A DNA stretch of 64,000 nt from positions 62,001-126,000 of the forward strand of contig NZ_WJOK01000010.1 in assembly GCF_009649785.1 (NCBI RefSeq), written 5' to 3'. Positions 29,648-38,978 of this stretch are shown here, piece by piece. Under the pieces are notes generated by a model, which saw only the letters and a program-made list of their open reading frames with translations, was not told where the DNA came from and searched no databases. A program made the position numbers and the translations under genes. The DNA comes from Agrobacterium tumefaciens (GTDB taxonomy: Bacteria > Pseudomonadota > Alphaproteobacteria > Rhizobiales > Rhizobiaceae). Positions within the stretch are counted from its first letter, which is position 1. Each line of letters opens with the position of its first letter.

Positions 29648-30244
29648 ATGCGACTGACCAAGATAAGCGATATTCGCCGGGCGGAGCTGAGGCGGGCTGC
29701 ATTCGAAGTCCTTCAACGTGAGGGAATGGCGGGTGCCACGCTTGAAAGGGTGGCGGCGCAGGCAGGCGCCTCAAAAGGCATCGTGCTGCATTATTTCGCC
29801 AACAAGCAGGAACTGTTCGAGCACGCGATGCGCGAAGCCAATGTGAAGCTGAAGGAGGCCGTGGTGGCGCGCCTCAATCGGGCGGTCAGTCCGCGTGAAC
29901 GACTCGATGCGATTATCGAGGCGAATTTCGACGAGAGCTTCTTTCAGCCCTCGATCTGCCACGCCTGGCTGTCGCTTTGCGCCGAGGTTCCGCGCGAGCC
30001 GCAGCTCGCCAGGATTCAGAAGGTGATCCATGCGCGGATGCGCTCCAATCTTTTGTCGGCTTTGGTGCATCTCGTGCCGAGGCAAGACTGCGCAACTGTC
30101 GCGCTCGGGATCACTTCGCTTATCGACGGCCTCTGGTTGCGCTCAGGATTGCAGTCCGGCGGTTTGACGCGCGAGGAGGCAATGGAGCAGATGCGGGATT
30201 ACCTGTCTCACAGGTTACCGCGGGCAAAAGCTGACAATCCGTAG
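29648..30244 (+). CDS. TetR family repressor, BetI-like
   Basis: A 198-residue regulator with a TetR HTH (AAFEVLQREGMAGATLERVAAQAGASKGIVLHYFANKQELFEHAM). The all-helical C-terminal domain carries SLCAEVPREPQLARIQKVIHARMRSNL and the ITSLIDGLWLRSGL segment typical of BetI, the choline-sensing repressor of betaine synthesis. AAGGAGA precedes the ATG. It is divergent from the ChoX-like gene and probably represses it and itself, with choline or a related compound as inducer. Confidence 0.85.
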   Translation: MRLTKISDIRRAELRRAAFEVLQREGMAGATLERVAAQAGASKGIVLHYFANKQELFEHAMREANVKLKEAVVARLNRAVSPRERLDAIIEANFDESFFQPSICHAWLSLCAEVPREPQLARIQKVIHARMRSNLLSALVHLVPRQDCATVALGITSLIDGLWLRSGLQSGGLTREEAMEQMRDYLSHRLPRAKADNP

Positions 30245-30277
30245 GGAACCAGTACGCGCGCTTCGCATTATTCCACC

Positions 30278-30397
30278 ATGAAGAAAACGACGCGCAAACC
30301 CTTGAACCGGATGACGATTTTCGTCATTTCGATTTTCACTCTCGCAGCTGTGATCGCGGCGGTCTATCTGGTTGGGTTCACGCCCGGCGAAGTGTAG
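30278..30397 (+). CDS. Very small membrane protein, hypothetical
   Basis: A 39-codon frame: a basic start (MKKTTRKPLNRM) followed by one hydrophobic helix (TIFVISIFTLAAVIAAVYLVGF) and the tail TPGEV. The positive-inside pattern is convincing for a single-span protein, but the ribosome site is weak and no family is recognised. It ends 10 bases before the stop of the convergent glycosyltransferase gene. Confidence 0.4.
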   Translation: MKKTTRKPLNRMTIFVISIFTLAAVIAAVYLVGFTPGEV

Positions 30398-30407
30398 GCC
30401 AGCGCAG

Positions 30408-31220
30408 TCAATTGCCGGTGGGAACGGTCTTGCCCTTGCCGCGCTCCAGCGCAACGGTCAGCTTGGCAACGGCAAACCGGAGGCTGCGCATGAGGAAACG
30501 GCTGGTTTCCAGAAAAGTGCGGTAGGGCAGCACGCTGAAGTAGCGCCAACCGGGCAGACGGTATATCCGCAGATTGTTCTGGATCTGGCTTTCCCCGTCC
30601 GCATCCTGCGTGGCGCAGAGTGGGTAAATGAAGGCTGCCCTCAGGCCAGCGAGATATTCCAGGTCGAAGGCAATATCGTAGGCAAGCCGCATGGGGATCA
30701 GCTTCGAGATCCATTTCCCGGCGCGGCGGTTGACGAGATATGCGCCCGAACCCTTTTCCCGCGTCAACGCAATTGCGAGTGAGCGCCCGCCAACGAGCTT
30801 GCGGAACGGAAACTTGCGACCGTTGCTGACCGTGGTCAGCCGAAGCAGATCCCAGTCGCTTCCATTAACTATCGCCTCGTCGATTGCTTCCAGGAAATCC
30901 TTTTCGAAGATGACATCGTCTTCAAGAATGAGCGCGATATCGGCATCGCTGCCCATGAACCTGTTGGCACAGGCGACATGGCTGAGATAGCAGCCGATTT
31001 CCGGTGGCGAGGTGCGGCGGCCATGCATGAGCATGTAGGAAAGCTCGCTGAATTCCGGGATAGGATAATTCAGTTCACGGCCATTGACGCCTGGGACCCG
31101 CTCTGCCTTCAGCCCGATGGCGTCGAGGCGTGCGTTCATGTCCTCGAGGCGCTTGGTGGCGCTGTCCATATTGATCAGGAAAACGGCAAGCTTGCGCCCG
31201 CTTTTCGGTAAAATATGCAA
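30408..31220 (-). CDS. Glycosyltransferase family 25 (LPS type)
   Basis: A 270-residue enzyme of the LPS galactosyltransferase-like family 25. It has LAVFLINMDSATKRLEDMNARL at the N-terminus, GCYLSHVACANRFM, the metal-binding LILEDDVIF and GSGAYLVNRRAGKW. It probably adds a sugar to an envelope glycan, but no other glycan genes are near. The start appears to be a TTG at 31220 with GAGGA just ahead, as the family N-terminus reaches right up to it and no better ATG exists. Confidence 0.83.
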   Translation of the reverse strand: MHILPKSGRKLAVFLINMDSATKRLEDMNARLDAIGLKAERVPGVNGRELNYPIPEFSELSYMLMHGRRTSPPEIGCYLSHVACANRFMGSDADIALILEDDVIFEKDFLEAIDEAIVNGSDWDLLRLTTVSNGRKFPFRKLVGGRSLAIALTREKGSGAYLVNRRAGKWISKLIPMRLAYDIAFDLEYLAGLRAAFIYPLCATQDADGESQIQNNLRIYRLPGWRYFSVLPYRTFLETSRFLMRSLRFAVAKLTVALERGKGKTVPTGN

Positions 31221-31323
31221 AGCAGTCCTCGCCCGGTTTCTGCACCCTGTTGCAACTCCTTTATTGCAACGGCGTGACGGGGGCTATGGAAAAAACTGCA
31301 TTCGCACACTCATAGTTGTCGAA

Positions 31324-33798
31324 TCAAACCTTTTCCACAAATCCATCCAGCACACGCTTTTGTCCGGCGCGGTCAAAATCGATGGTCAGTTTGTTACCCT
31401 CGATGGCGGAGATGTTGCCATTGCCGAATTTGATATGGAAAACGCGGTCTCCGACCACGAATTTCGACGGTGTGTCGGCAACCGATTTGGCCACCAGTTC
31501 GCCGTCGATCGTGCGGGCGCGGGGCCCGCTTTCGCCATAACCAATCCGCTCGACCGCATGGCCGGAGCGTGTGCCCCAGTTATCGCGGGTCGCGTCGGAC
31601 TTGTTGGCCTGGGCACGTTTCCAGCCGGGGGTGGAGTAGTTGTTAGCGAAGGGCTCCGCCTTGTCGAAACGGGACTGGCCATAACCGCCGCGTCCGCCGT
31701 AACCACCGTAATTGCTGTCGGATGCCGCGACATCCACGTGCGCTGGCGGCAGTTCATCGAGAAAACGCGAGGGCAGGGTGGATTGCCACAGACCATGGAT
31801 ACGCCGGTTCGATACGAACCAGATATGGCATAGCTTCTTGGCGCGGGTGATGCCGACGTAGGCTAGACGACGTTCTTCCTCCAGACCGGAGCGGCCGCCT
31901 TCGTCCAGCGCCCGCTGGTGCGGGAACAGACCTTCTTCCCAACCGGGAAGGAAGACGGTGTCGAATTCCAGCCCCTTGGCGGAATGCAGCGTCATGATGG
32001 AGACGGCATCGAGATTTTCGTTCTGCTCGGCATCCATGACGAGCGCGACATGCTCGAGGAAACCGCGCAGGCTTTCGAAGGCCTCCATCGAGCGAATGAG
32101 TTCCTTCAGGTTTTCCAGTCGGCCGGGCGCTTCCGCCGTCTTGTCGGCCTGCCACATGGCCGTATAGCCGCTTTCGTCAAGGATCTGCTCGGCAAGCGTG
32201 GTGTGTTCGGTGTTTTCCAGAAGCCCCTGCCAGCGGCGGAAATCCTGCACCACGTCGAACAGCGCCTTGCGCGCCTTCGGTTTCAGCTCGTCGGTCTCGA
32301 TGATGTCGGTCGCTGCCGCCAGCATCGGAATGTCGCGGGCGCGGGCGTAATCATGCAGATTGCGGATGGTCGTGTCGCCCAGGCCGCGCTTGGGGGTGTT
32401 GACGATTCGCTCGAAGGCCAGATCGTCGGCCGGCTGGCAGACAAGGCGGAAATAGGCCATGGCATCGCGGATTTCGAGACGCTCGTAGAAGCGCGGACCG
32501 CCGATCACGCGGTAATTGAGGCCAAGCGTGACGAAACGGTCTTCGAACTCGCGCATCTGGAAGGAGGCGCGAACGAGAATGGCCATGTCGTTCAGCTTAT
32601 GGTTCTTGCGCTGAAGCTGCTCGATTTCTTCACCGACGGCGCGGGCTTCCTCTTCGGAATCCCAGGCCGCATGCACCACGACCTTCTCATCGTCGGGGCT
32701 GCTGCGCTCGGTGAACAGGGTCTTGCCGAGACGCCCTTCATTATGGGCGATCAGATGGCCGGCGGCGCCCAGAATATGCTCGGTGGAGCGGTAGTTGCGC
32801 TCCAGCTTGATGACCTTGGCACCGGGAAAATCCTTGTCGAAGCGCAGGATGTTGTCCACTTCGGCGCCGCGCCAGCCATAGATCGACTGGTCATCGTCGC
32901 CGACGCAGCAGACGTTTTGCGGCTCGCCTTTGGGGCGCTGGGCAAGAAGCCTGAGCCACATATATTGCGCCGTATTGGTGTCCTGATACTCGTCCACCAG
33001 AATGTAGCGGAATTTCTGGTGGTACTCCTTCAGAATATCGGGATTGCGGCGGAAGATGCTGATGGGGTGCAGCAGAAGATCGCCGAAATCGCAGGCGTTC
33101 AGCGTTTTCAGCCGGTTCTGATAGGCCGTGTAAAGTTCGCGGCCCTTGCCATTGGCAAAGGCGCGGGAATCGCCTTCGGGAATATCCGGCGGCGTCAGCC
33201 CCTTGTTCTTCCAGCCGTCAATCATGCCGGCGAATTGTTTGGCCGGCCAGCGCTTGTCATCAAGACCTTCGGCCTGGATAAGCTGTTTGATCAGCCGCAC
33301 CACATCGTCGGTGTCGAGAATGGTGAAATCAGACTTCAGGCCGATGAGTTCGGCATGGCGACGCAAGAGCTTTACACCGATGGAGTGGAAAGTGCCGAGC
33401 CAGGGCATGCCCTCAACCGCGCCGCCAACCAGAACGCCAATACGTTCCTTCATCTCGCGGGCGGCCTTGTTGGTGAAGGTCACGGCCAGAATCTGGCTGG
33501 GATAGGCGCGTCCGGTCGCCAGAATATGGGCGATGCGGGTGGTGAGAACGCGGGTCTTGCCGGTGCCGGCGCCCGCAAGCACCAGAACCGCGCCGTCCAG
33601 TGTCTCCACGGCTTCGCGCTGCTCCGGGTTGAGGCCGGAAAGATAGTCGGGCGTGGGCCGGGCCTGATCGCGTGCCGCCATGGCGCGCGCGGCAATGCCA
33701 AGCCCGCCGGCGTTGCCTGCATCGGCATTGTTCGTCGCCTTGCGCGGCACCTCAGGTTCTTCGTCGAAGAACGGCATATCGTCAAAACTGTTGCTCAT
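31324..33798 (-). CDS. uvrD: ATP-dependent DNA helicase, UvrD/PcrA type
   Basis: SF1A 3'-5' helicase used in nucleotide excision and mismatch repair. About 824 residues with every motif visible: Q motif LNPEQREAVE, Walker A AGAGTGKTRVL, LAVTFTNKAAREMKERI, DEYQDTNTAQY, GDDDQSIYGWRGAE, LERNYRST, TLHSAKGLEFDTVFLPGWEEGLFPH and VGITRAKK. The C-terminus has a small KOW/Tudor-like domain (VGDRVFHIKFGNGNISAIEG) known to bind RNA polymerase in PcrA/UvrD. Starts at 33798 or 33807 are both possible. Confidence 0.94.
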   Translation of the reverse strand: MSNSFDDMPFFDEEPEVPRKATNNADAGNAGGLGIAARAMAARDQARPTPDYLSGLNPEQREAVETLDGAVLVLAGAGTGKTRVLTTRIAHILATGRAYPSQILAVTFTNKAAREMKERIGVLVGGAVEGMPWLGTFHSIGVKLLRRHAELIGLKSDFTILDTDDVVRLIKQLIQAEGLDDKRWPAKQFAGMIDGWKNKGLTPPDIPEGDSRAFANGKGRELYTAYQNRLKTLNACDFGDLLLHPISIFRRNPDILKEYHQKFRYILVDEYQDTNTAQYMWLRLLAQRPKGEPQNVCCVGDDDQSIYGWRGAEVDNILRFDKDFPGAKVIKLERNYRSTEHILGAAGHLIAHNEGRLGKTLFTERSSPDDEKVVVHAAWDSEEEARAVGEEIEQLQRKNHKLNDMAILVRASFQMREFEDRFVTLGLNYRVIGGPRFYERLEIRDAMAYFRLVCQPADDLAFERIVNTPKRGLGDTTIRNLHDYARARDIPMLAAATDIIETDELKPKARKALFDVVQDFRRWQGLLENTEHTTLAEQILDESGYTAMWQADKTAEAPGRLENLKELIRSMEAFESLRGFLEHVALVMDAEQNENLDAVSIMTLHSAKGLEFDTVFLPGWEEGLFPHQRALDEGGRSGLEEERRLAYVGITRAKKLCHIWFVSNRRIHGLWQSTLPSRFLDELPPAHVDVAASDSNYGGYGGRGGYGQSRFDKAEPFANNYSTPGWKRAQANKSDATRDNWGTRSGHAVERIGYGESGPRARTIDGELVAKSVADTPSKFVVGDRVFHIKFGNGNISAIEGNKLTIDFDRAGQKRVLDGFVEKV

Positions 33799-33899
33799 GC
33801 GGCCCAATGTAGTGATTCGGGATATAAAGGCTAGAACCGTGTTCTGCTTTTATTCCGGTATCATCCGTCAAAACGCCTATTCCAAGACGTTTTTTCGTC

Positions 33900-34310
33900 T
33901 CAGGCCCGCCTGTCGGCATCAAAAGCCGTGTCCACCGGCAATTGCAGCGCCACGGCCAGTTGGTTGGTCTTGGCGGCAAGGGCGATGACGCGCATGAGAT
34001 CGGCATGCTGTTCGCCCGTCATGCCCTTGGCTTTTGCAGCCGCGGTATGAGAGTGGGCGCAGTAGGAGCAGCCATTGGTGACGGAAACGGCGATATAAAG
34101 CATTTCCTTCACCAGCGGATCGAGCGCTGAAGGTGTGGCCATCACCGCCTTGACCTCGGCCCAGGTCTTTTCCAGAAGATCGGGGTCGAAGGCGAGGTAG
34201 AGCCACATATTGTTGATGAAATCCGATTTCCGCGTTGTGCGGATATCGTCGAACACAGCCTTGACGCGCGGGTTGGCTTCAGGATTTTCGGCTTTCGTTA
34301 CGGTGCTCAT
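33900..34310 (-). CDS. Carboxymuconolactone decarboxylase / AhpD-like protein
   Basis: A 136-residue protein with the AhpD-type redox motif C81-S-Y-C84-A-H-S-H88 in a helical context (LYIAVSVTNGCSYCAHSHTAAAKAKGM). Such proteins are thiol-dependent peroxidase partners or small hydroperoxidases. GGAGGA precedes the ATG. It lies alone between uvrD and the RND genes. Confidence 0.88.
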   Translation of the reverse strand: MSTVTKAENPEANPRVKAVFDDIRTTRKSDFINNMWLYLAFDPDLLEKTWAEVKAVMATPSALDPLVKEMLYIAVSVTNGCSYCAHSHTAAAKAKGMTGEQHADLMRVIALAAKTNQLAVALQLPVDTAFDADRRA

Positions 34311-34535
34311 GCATTCCTCCGGTCATGGCTATTTCAGCTGCAGATTACCGGATTGGCGAATGTTTGCGACAGAAATGGCCGTCAGTGCGCTTTCGACGAT
34401 AATTCATCACAAATTACAATTATGTAAGGAACGGATTTGTGCGTTGCCTTCGTTAAGGCATGCGGGAATACTTCTACCGTTCCGAAAAGCTCTTTTCGGG
34501 GCGGGTTTATGCTGTGCGGATAATCGGAGAATTGT

Positions 34536-35702
34536 ATGCGGGTGTGGAAACAGGTGGGTGTCTGTCTTGCTGTGGCGGGAGCAGGACTCTGTCTTTGGGG
34601 GTTTTATTCACCCGAAGCGCGGAATCTGCTCGCGGGTATCGGCATCGGCAAAACACCTGTTGGCGCGGTCGAGGTTGCCGCATCCGGTGCCAGAACACCT
34701 GGTTCGTCATCCGGCCAAAATGCCGGCGCCGCACGCCGCGATGGCAATGCGACCCTGGTGGCGATGGCCCCGGTCAAGCAGGGCACGGTCAATGACAGGC
34801 TGAACGCCATCGGCAGTGGCGAGGCCATCCAGTCGGTCGTCGTCATGCCGCAGACATCAGGCACGCTTTCGGAAATCCGCATTTCATCCGGCGCCCGCGT
34901 CGTAAAGGGGCAGGTGCTCGCGCGGCTCGATGACGAGGAGCAGGTGATCGAGCGGGACAAGGCGCAGGTTGCGCTACGCAGCGCCGTCGAAAAATCGAGT
35001 TCCTACAGTAACCTGAAATCCGTATCCCGCCTTGATGTGCTGGATGCGCAGATTGCCGAGGAAGCCGCCAAGCTTGCACTGAGCACCGCCGAGCTGAACC
35101 TCAGGCGCCGCGACATCGTCGCACCGATTGAGGGTGTTGTCGGGATCGTGGCCGCCAATATCGGCGACAATGTCACCACGCAATCTACGATCGTCGGCAT
35201 TGATGACCGTTCTCAAATTCTGGTCAATTTCTGGGCGCCGGAACGGTTCGTAACTGCAATTACCGTCGGAATGCCTGTAGAGGCCACCTCGATTTCACGC
35301 CCCGGCGAGACGTTCAAGGGTGAGGTCGAGGCCGTCGACAACCGTGTCGACGCCGCAAGCCGTACCATCCGCATCCGGGCACGGTTTGCTAACGACAAGG
35401 ATGAGCTTCGGGCCGGTATGTCCTTCGGTGTTACCATGCGTTTTGCCGGAGAGACCTATGCATCCGTCGATCCGCTGGCCGTGCAGTGGGATGCCGAAGG
35501 TTCCTATGTCTGGCGCGTGACCGACAATAAATCGGCCAAGGTGCGGGTGCAGATCGTGCAGCGTAACCCCGATGCCGTTCTCGTGAAAGCGGAACTGGCG
35601 GAAGGCGATCAGGTCGTGACCGAAGGATTGCAGCGGGTGCGGGAGGGTGGTGCCGTCCGTGTCGCAAGCCAGCCGAAGCCCGAGGAGGTTGCCAGCCAAT
35701 GA
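34536..35702 (+). CDS. RND efflux periplasmic adaptor (membrane fusion protein)
   Basis: A 388-residue adaptor joining an inner membrane RND pump to an outer membrane channel. An N-terminal membrane anchor (VCLAVAGAGLCLWGFY) is followed by the lipoyl half-motifs (SGTLSEIRISSGARVVKGQVLARLDD; LRRRDIVAPIEGVVGIVAANIGDNV) around a short alpha-hairpin, then the beta-barrel domain (LVNFWAPERFVTAITVGMPVEA). It overlaps the permease gene by four bases (ATGA). No outer membrane channel or regulator gene is next to it. Confidence 0.9.
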   Translation: MRVWKQVGVCLAVAGAGLCLWGFYSPEARNLLAGIGIGKTPVGAVEVAASGARTPGSSSGQNAGAARRDGNATLVAMAPVKQGTVNDRLNAIGSGEAIQSVVVMPQTSGTLSEIRISSGARVVKGQVLARLDDEEQVIERDKAQVALRSAVEKSSSYSNLKSVSRLDVLDAQIAEEAAKLALSTAELNLRRRDIVAPIEGVVGIVAANIGDNVTTQSTIVGIDDRSQILVNFWAPERFVTAITVGMPVEATSISRPGETFKGEVEAVDNRVDAASRTIRIRARFANDKDELRAGMSFGVTMRFAGETYASVDPLAVQWDAEGSYVWRVTDNKSAKVRVQIVQRNPDAVLVKAELAEGDQVVTEGLQRVREGGAVRVASQPKPEEVASQ

Positions 35703-38700
35703 CGACTCAGTCGCCTTCGGGTCAGGATTCCAAGCTCGCCTTCACCGCACTGTTCGTTCGCCGGCCCATTCTGGCAGCGGTTCTCAATACGTTGCTTGTG
35801 GTTGCCGGCCTTGCCGCGCTGGTTGGCGTTGAGGTGCGCGAGTTGCCGGATGTGGACCGGCCGTCCATCAGCGTCAGGACGACCTATGAAGGTGCGGCGC
35901 CCGAAACCATCGATCAGGAAGTGACGCAGACCATCGAGGGAGCTGTTGCGCGCGTCAGCGGCGTCAAAACCATCTCCTCCAATTCGCAATTCGGCACCAG
36001 CCGCGTAACGATGGAATTCGGCGACAATGTCGATATGGCCGTTGCCGCAAACGATGTGCGCGATGCCATTGGCCGCGTAACCAACCAGTTGCCTGATGAT
36101 GCTGACGAGCCGCAGATCATCAAGGCGGATTCCGACAGCCAGCCGATCATGCGTCTTGCCGTCACTTCGTCCACGCTCAGCATGGAAGATCTGACCAAGC
36201 TGGTGGATGACGAGGTCATCGACCGCCTTGCCGCCGTCGACGGCGTGGCGGATGTGGAGCTTTACGGCGATCAGGAAAAAGTCTTCCGCGTCGATCTCAA
36301 TCAGGCCGCACTTGCCAGCCGTGGTCTGACGGTGACGGATATTTCGACCGCGCTGGCCAGTGCCGCGCTTGATGTGCCGGCGGGATCGCTGAAAAGTTCG
36401 ACGCAGGACATCGTCGTGCGCGCGACCGCGAGCCTCACGAAGCCTGAGGATTTTTCCAACCTTCTGATCAAGGACAATATCCGCCTGCGCGATGTGGCAA
36501 CCGTGATGCTGGGTGCGGATGACGAATCCACCTCGCTGCGGTCCAATGGTGTGCAGGGCGTGGGTCTCGGCGTCATCCGGCAGGCGCAGTCCAATACGCT
36601 GAATATCTCCACCGGCGTGAAGGCTGCCGTCGAGGCCATGTCGGTCAACCTGCCGCAGGGTACGCGCATCGTGGTGACCAGTGACGACGCCGTCTTCATC
36701 GAAGGCGCGTTGCACGAGGTGGAACTGGCGCTTGGTCTTTCCGCGCTGATCGTGGTTGTGGTGCTCTACCTGTTCCTGCGTGACTGGCGGGCAACCCTCA
36801 TTCCGGCGATCACCATGCCGGTGGCTTTGATCGGCACGATCATCGCCATCTACATGGTCGGATTCTCGATTAACATCCTTACGCTGCTCGCCATCGTTCT
36901 GGCGACGGGTCTGGTGGTCGATGATGCGATCGTGGTGCTGGAAAATATCGTGCGCCGCCGTGCGGAGGGCATGGGGCCGCGCGCTGCCGCTGTTCTCGGC
37001 ACGCAGGAAGTGTTCTTCGCGGTGATTGCGACGACGGCGACACTTGCCGCAGTGTTCATTCCGCTCTCCTTCCTGCCGGGCCAGCTGGGTGGCCTTTTCC
37101 GTGAATTCGGTTTCGTTCTCGCCTTCGCTGTCGGTCTTTCCTCCATCGTGGCCCTGACGCTTTGTCCGATGCTCGCTTCGCGGATGCTGAAAGACGGATT
37201 GAAGGAACCCACGGGACCGCTGGCGTGGTTCGGCAATGTCTTTGCCTCCACCTACGAGAAGACGCTTTCCGCCTGCCTCAACAACCCGCTCATCGTCATC
37301 ATCGTTGCGCTCGTCTTTTCGGGCCTGTCTTGGATTGCCTTCGGCATGATCCAGAACGAACTGACGCCGCGCGAGGACCGCGCCTCGGTGATGATGCGTG
37401 TGACAGCGCCGCAGGGTGTCAGCCTCGACTATACGCGCGACCAGTTGCAGCGGATCGAGGAAAATCTCCAGCCGCTGCGCGACAGTGGCGAAATCCGCAA
37501 TATTTACTCCATCACCGGTATGAACGGTTCCTCCAACACCGGTTTTCTGGTGCTGACGCTGGCGCCGTGGGCTGATCGCGACCGCACGCAGAACCAGATT
37601 GCCGCCGATGTTACCGCTGCCGCCAACAAGGTGCCGGCGCTGCGCGGCAACGCCATGCAGCCGAACAGCCTGCGCATTCGCGGTGCGGGCAACGGCCTGC
37701 AGATGGCAATGGTCGGCAGCAATTATCAGGCACTGACGGCTGCGACGCAGAAACTACTGCTTTCCATGGAGGAAAGCGGCCTGTTCGAAACGCCGCGTTT
37801 GGACAACGAGCCCAACCAGGCGCAGCTATCCGTCTCCATCGACCGTGAGCGCGCCTCCGATCTCGGCATTGATATCACCGGCCTGTCACGCGCCATGCAA
37901 TCGCTGCTGGAAGGACGTTCGGTTGTCGACGTCTTCGTGGATGGGGATGCAATCCCGGTCCGGCTGCTGTCCTCCACCCGGCCGATCAACGACCCGACCG
38001 ATCTCGAAAACGTCTTCCTGAAAACAGGTGACGGCAAGATCGTGCCGATGTCGGTCATTGCCACCCTGAAGGAAAATGCGGTGGCGCCGCAGCTGAACCG
38101 CGAGCAGCAGCTTCCCTCCGTCGGCTTTACCGCCAATCTCAAGGACGGCGTTTCGCTCGGTCAGGCTCTGGAAAAGGTGAACGAACTCTCACAATCCCTC
38201 CTGCCGCCCGGCGCCCGCCTTCTGCCGCTCGGCGAGGCGGCGACGCTTGAGGAGAATTCGAGCGGCATGCTGCTGACCTTCGGTTTCGCCATCGCCATCA
38301 TCTTCCTGGTCCTGGCCGCGCAGTTCGAAAGTGTCCTGAGTTCGATCATCATCATGTCGACGGTGCCGCTCGGTCTTGCCTGCGCGGTTATCGCGTTGCT
38401 AGTCACCGGATCCAGCCTCAACGTTTATAGCCAGATCGGGCTTGTGCTTCTGGTGGGCGTGATGGCGAAGAACGGCATTCTCATCGTGGAATTCGCCAAC
38501 CATCTGCGTGACCAGGGCGCCACCGTGCGCGAAGCCATCGAAAAAGCCACCAGCATCCGCCTGCGCCCGGTGATGATGACAATGATCGCGACCATTTTGG
38601 GCGGCGTGCCGCTGGTGCTGGCGCAGGGAGCAGGGGCTGAAGCACGCATCGCGCTCGGCTGGGTCATCGTCGGCGGTCTGGGTTTTGCGACGCTGGTGAC

Positions 38701-38848
38701 GCTTTACATCACCCCGGTTTCCTACCTGCTGATTGCCCGTTTCGCCAAACCGCAAGCCGATGAGGAAATCCGCCTCCACCGCGAACTGGAACTTGCCGCG
38801 CGTCGGAAGGCGCTTGAGGAGGACAAGCAGCTGCTTGCGGCGGAATAA
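35699..38848 (+). CDS. RND multidrug efflux permease
   Basis: A 1049-residue AcrB/MexF-type proton-driven pump with 12 membrane helices. The N-terminal helix PILAAVLNTLLVVAGLAALV is followed by the first periplasmic domain. The proton-relay helix 4 contains VLATGLVVDDAIVVLENIVRR with its Asp pair, and helix 10 has LLVGVMAKNGILIVEFAN with the Lys. Both large periplasmic loops are present, so the pump appears complete. It shares an operon with the adaptor and is likely to expel hydrophobic compounds. Confidence 0.93.
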   Translation: MTTQSPSGQDSKLAFTALFVRRPILAAVLNTLLVVAGLAALVGVEVRELPDVDRPSISVRTTYEGAAPETIDQEVTQTIEGAVARVSGVKTISSNSQFGTSRVTMEFGDNVDMAVAANDVRDAIGRVTNQLPDDADEPQIIKADSDSQPIMRLAVTSSTLSMEDLTKLVDDEVIDRLAAVDGVADVELYGDQEKVFRVDLNQAALASRGLTVTDISTALASAALDVPAGSLKSSTQDIVVRATASLTKPEDFSNLLIKDNIRLRDVATVMLGADDESTSLRSNGVQGVGLGVIRQAQSNTLNISTGVKAAVEAMSVNLPQGTRIVVTSDDAVFIEGALHEVELALGLSALIVVVVLYLFLRDWRATLIPAITMPVALIGTIIAIYMVGFSINILTLLAIVLATGLVVDDAIVVLENIVRRRAEGMGPRAAAVLGTQEVFFAVIATTATLAAVFIPLSFLPGQLGGLFREFGFVLAFAVGLSSIVALTLCPMLASRMLKDGLKEPTGPLAWFGNVFASTYEKTLSACLNNPLIVIIVALVFSGLSWIAFGMIQNELTPREDRASVMMRVTAPQGVSLDYTRDQLQRIEENLQPLRDSGEIRNIYSITGMNGSSNTGFLVLTLAPWADRDRTQNQIAADVTAAANKVPALRGNAMQPNSLRIRGAGNGLQMAMVGSNYQALTAATQKLLLSMEESGLFETPRLDNEPNQAQLSVSIDRERASDLGIDITGLSRAMQSLLEGRSVVDVFVDGDAIPVRLLSSTRPINDPTDLENVFLKTGDGKIVPMSVIATLKENAVAPQLNREQQLPSVGFTANLKDGVSLGQALEKVNELSQSLLPPGARLLPLGEAATLEENSSGMLLTFGFAIAIIFLVLAAQFESVLSSIIIMSTVPLGLACAVIALLVTGSSLNVYSQIGLVLLVGVMAKNGILIVEFANHLRDQGATVREAIEKATSIRLRPVMMTMIATILGGVPLVLAQGAGAEARIALGWVIVGGLGFATLVTLYITPVSYLLIARFAKPQADEEIRLHRELELAARRKALEEDKQLLAAE

Positions 38849-38978
38849 ACGGTCCTCGCCAAATGTGTCCCGCGCAATCGCGATGCTGGACAAAGCCTTA
38901 ACCTTATCCCATACCACCCAACGGAATTTCGTAACGGATCGAGTCCGTTACGGCGGTATCTTGCGGTGGAGATGGACG

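Noticed and set aside
31918-33834. 638-codon open frame opposite the uvrD-type gene
   Set aside because: Antisense shadow; the minus strand encodes an intact helicase with all motifs.
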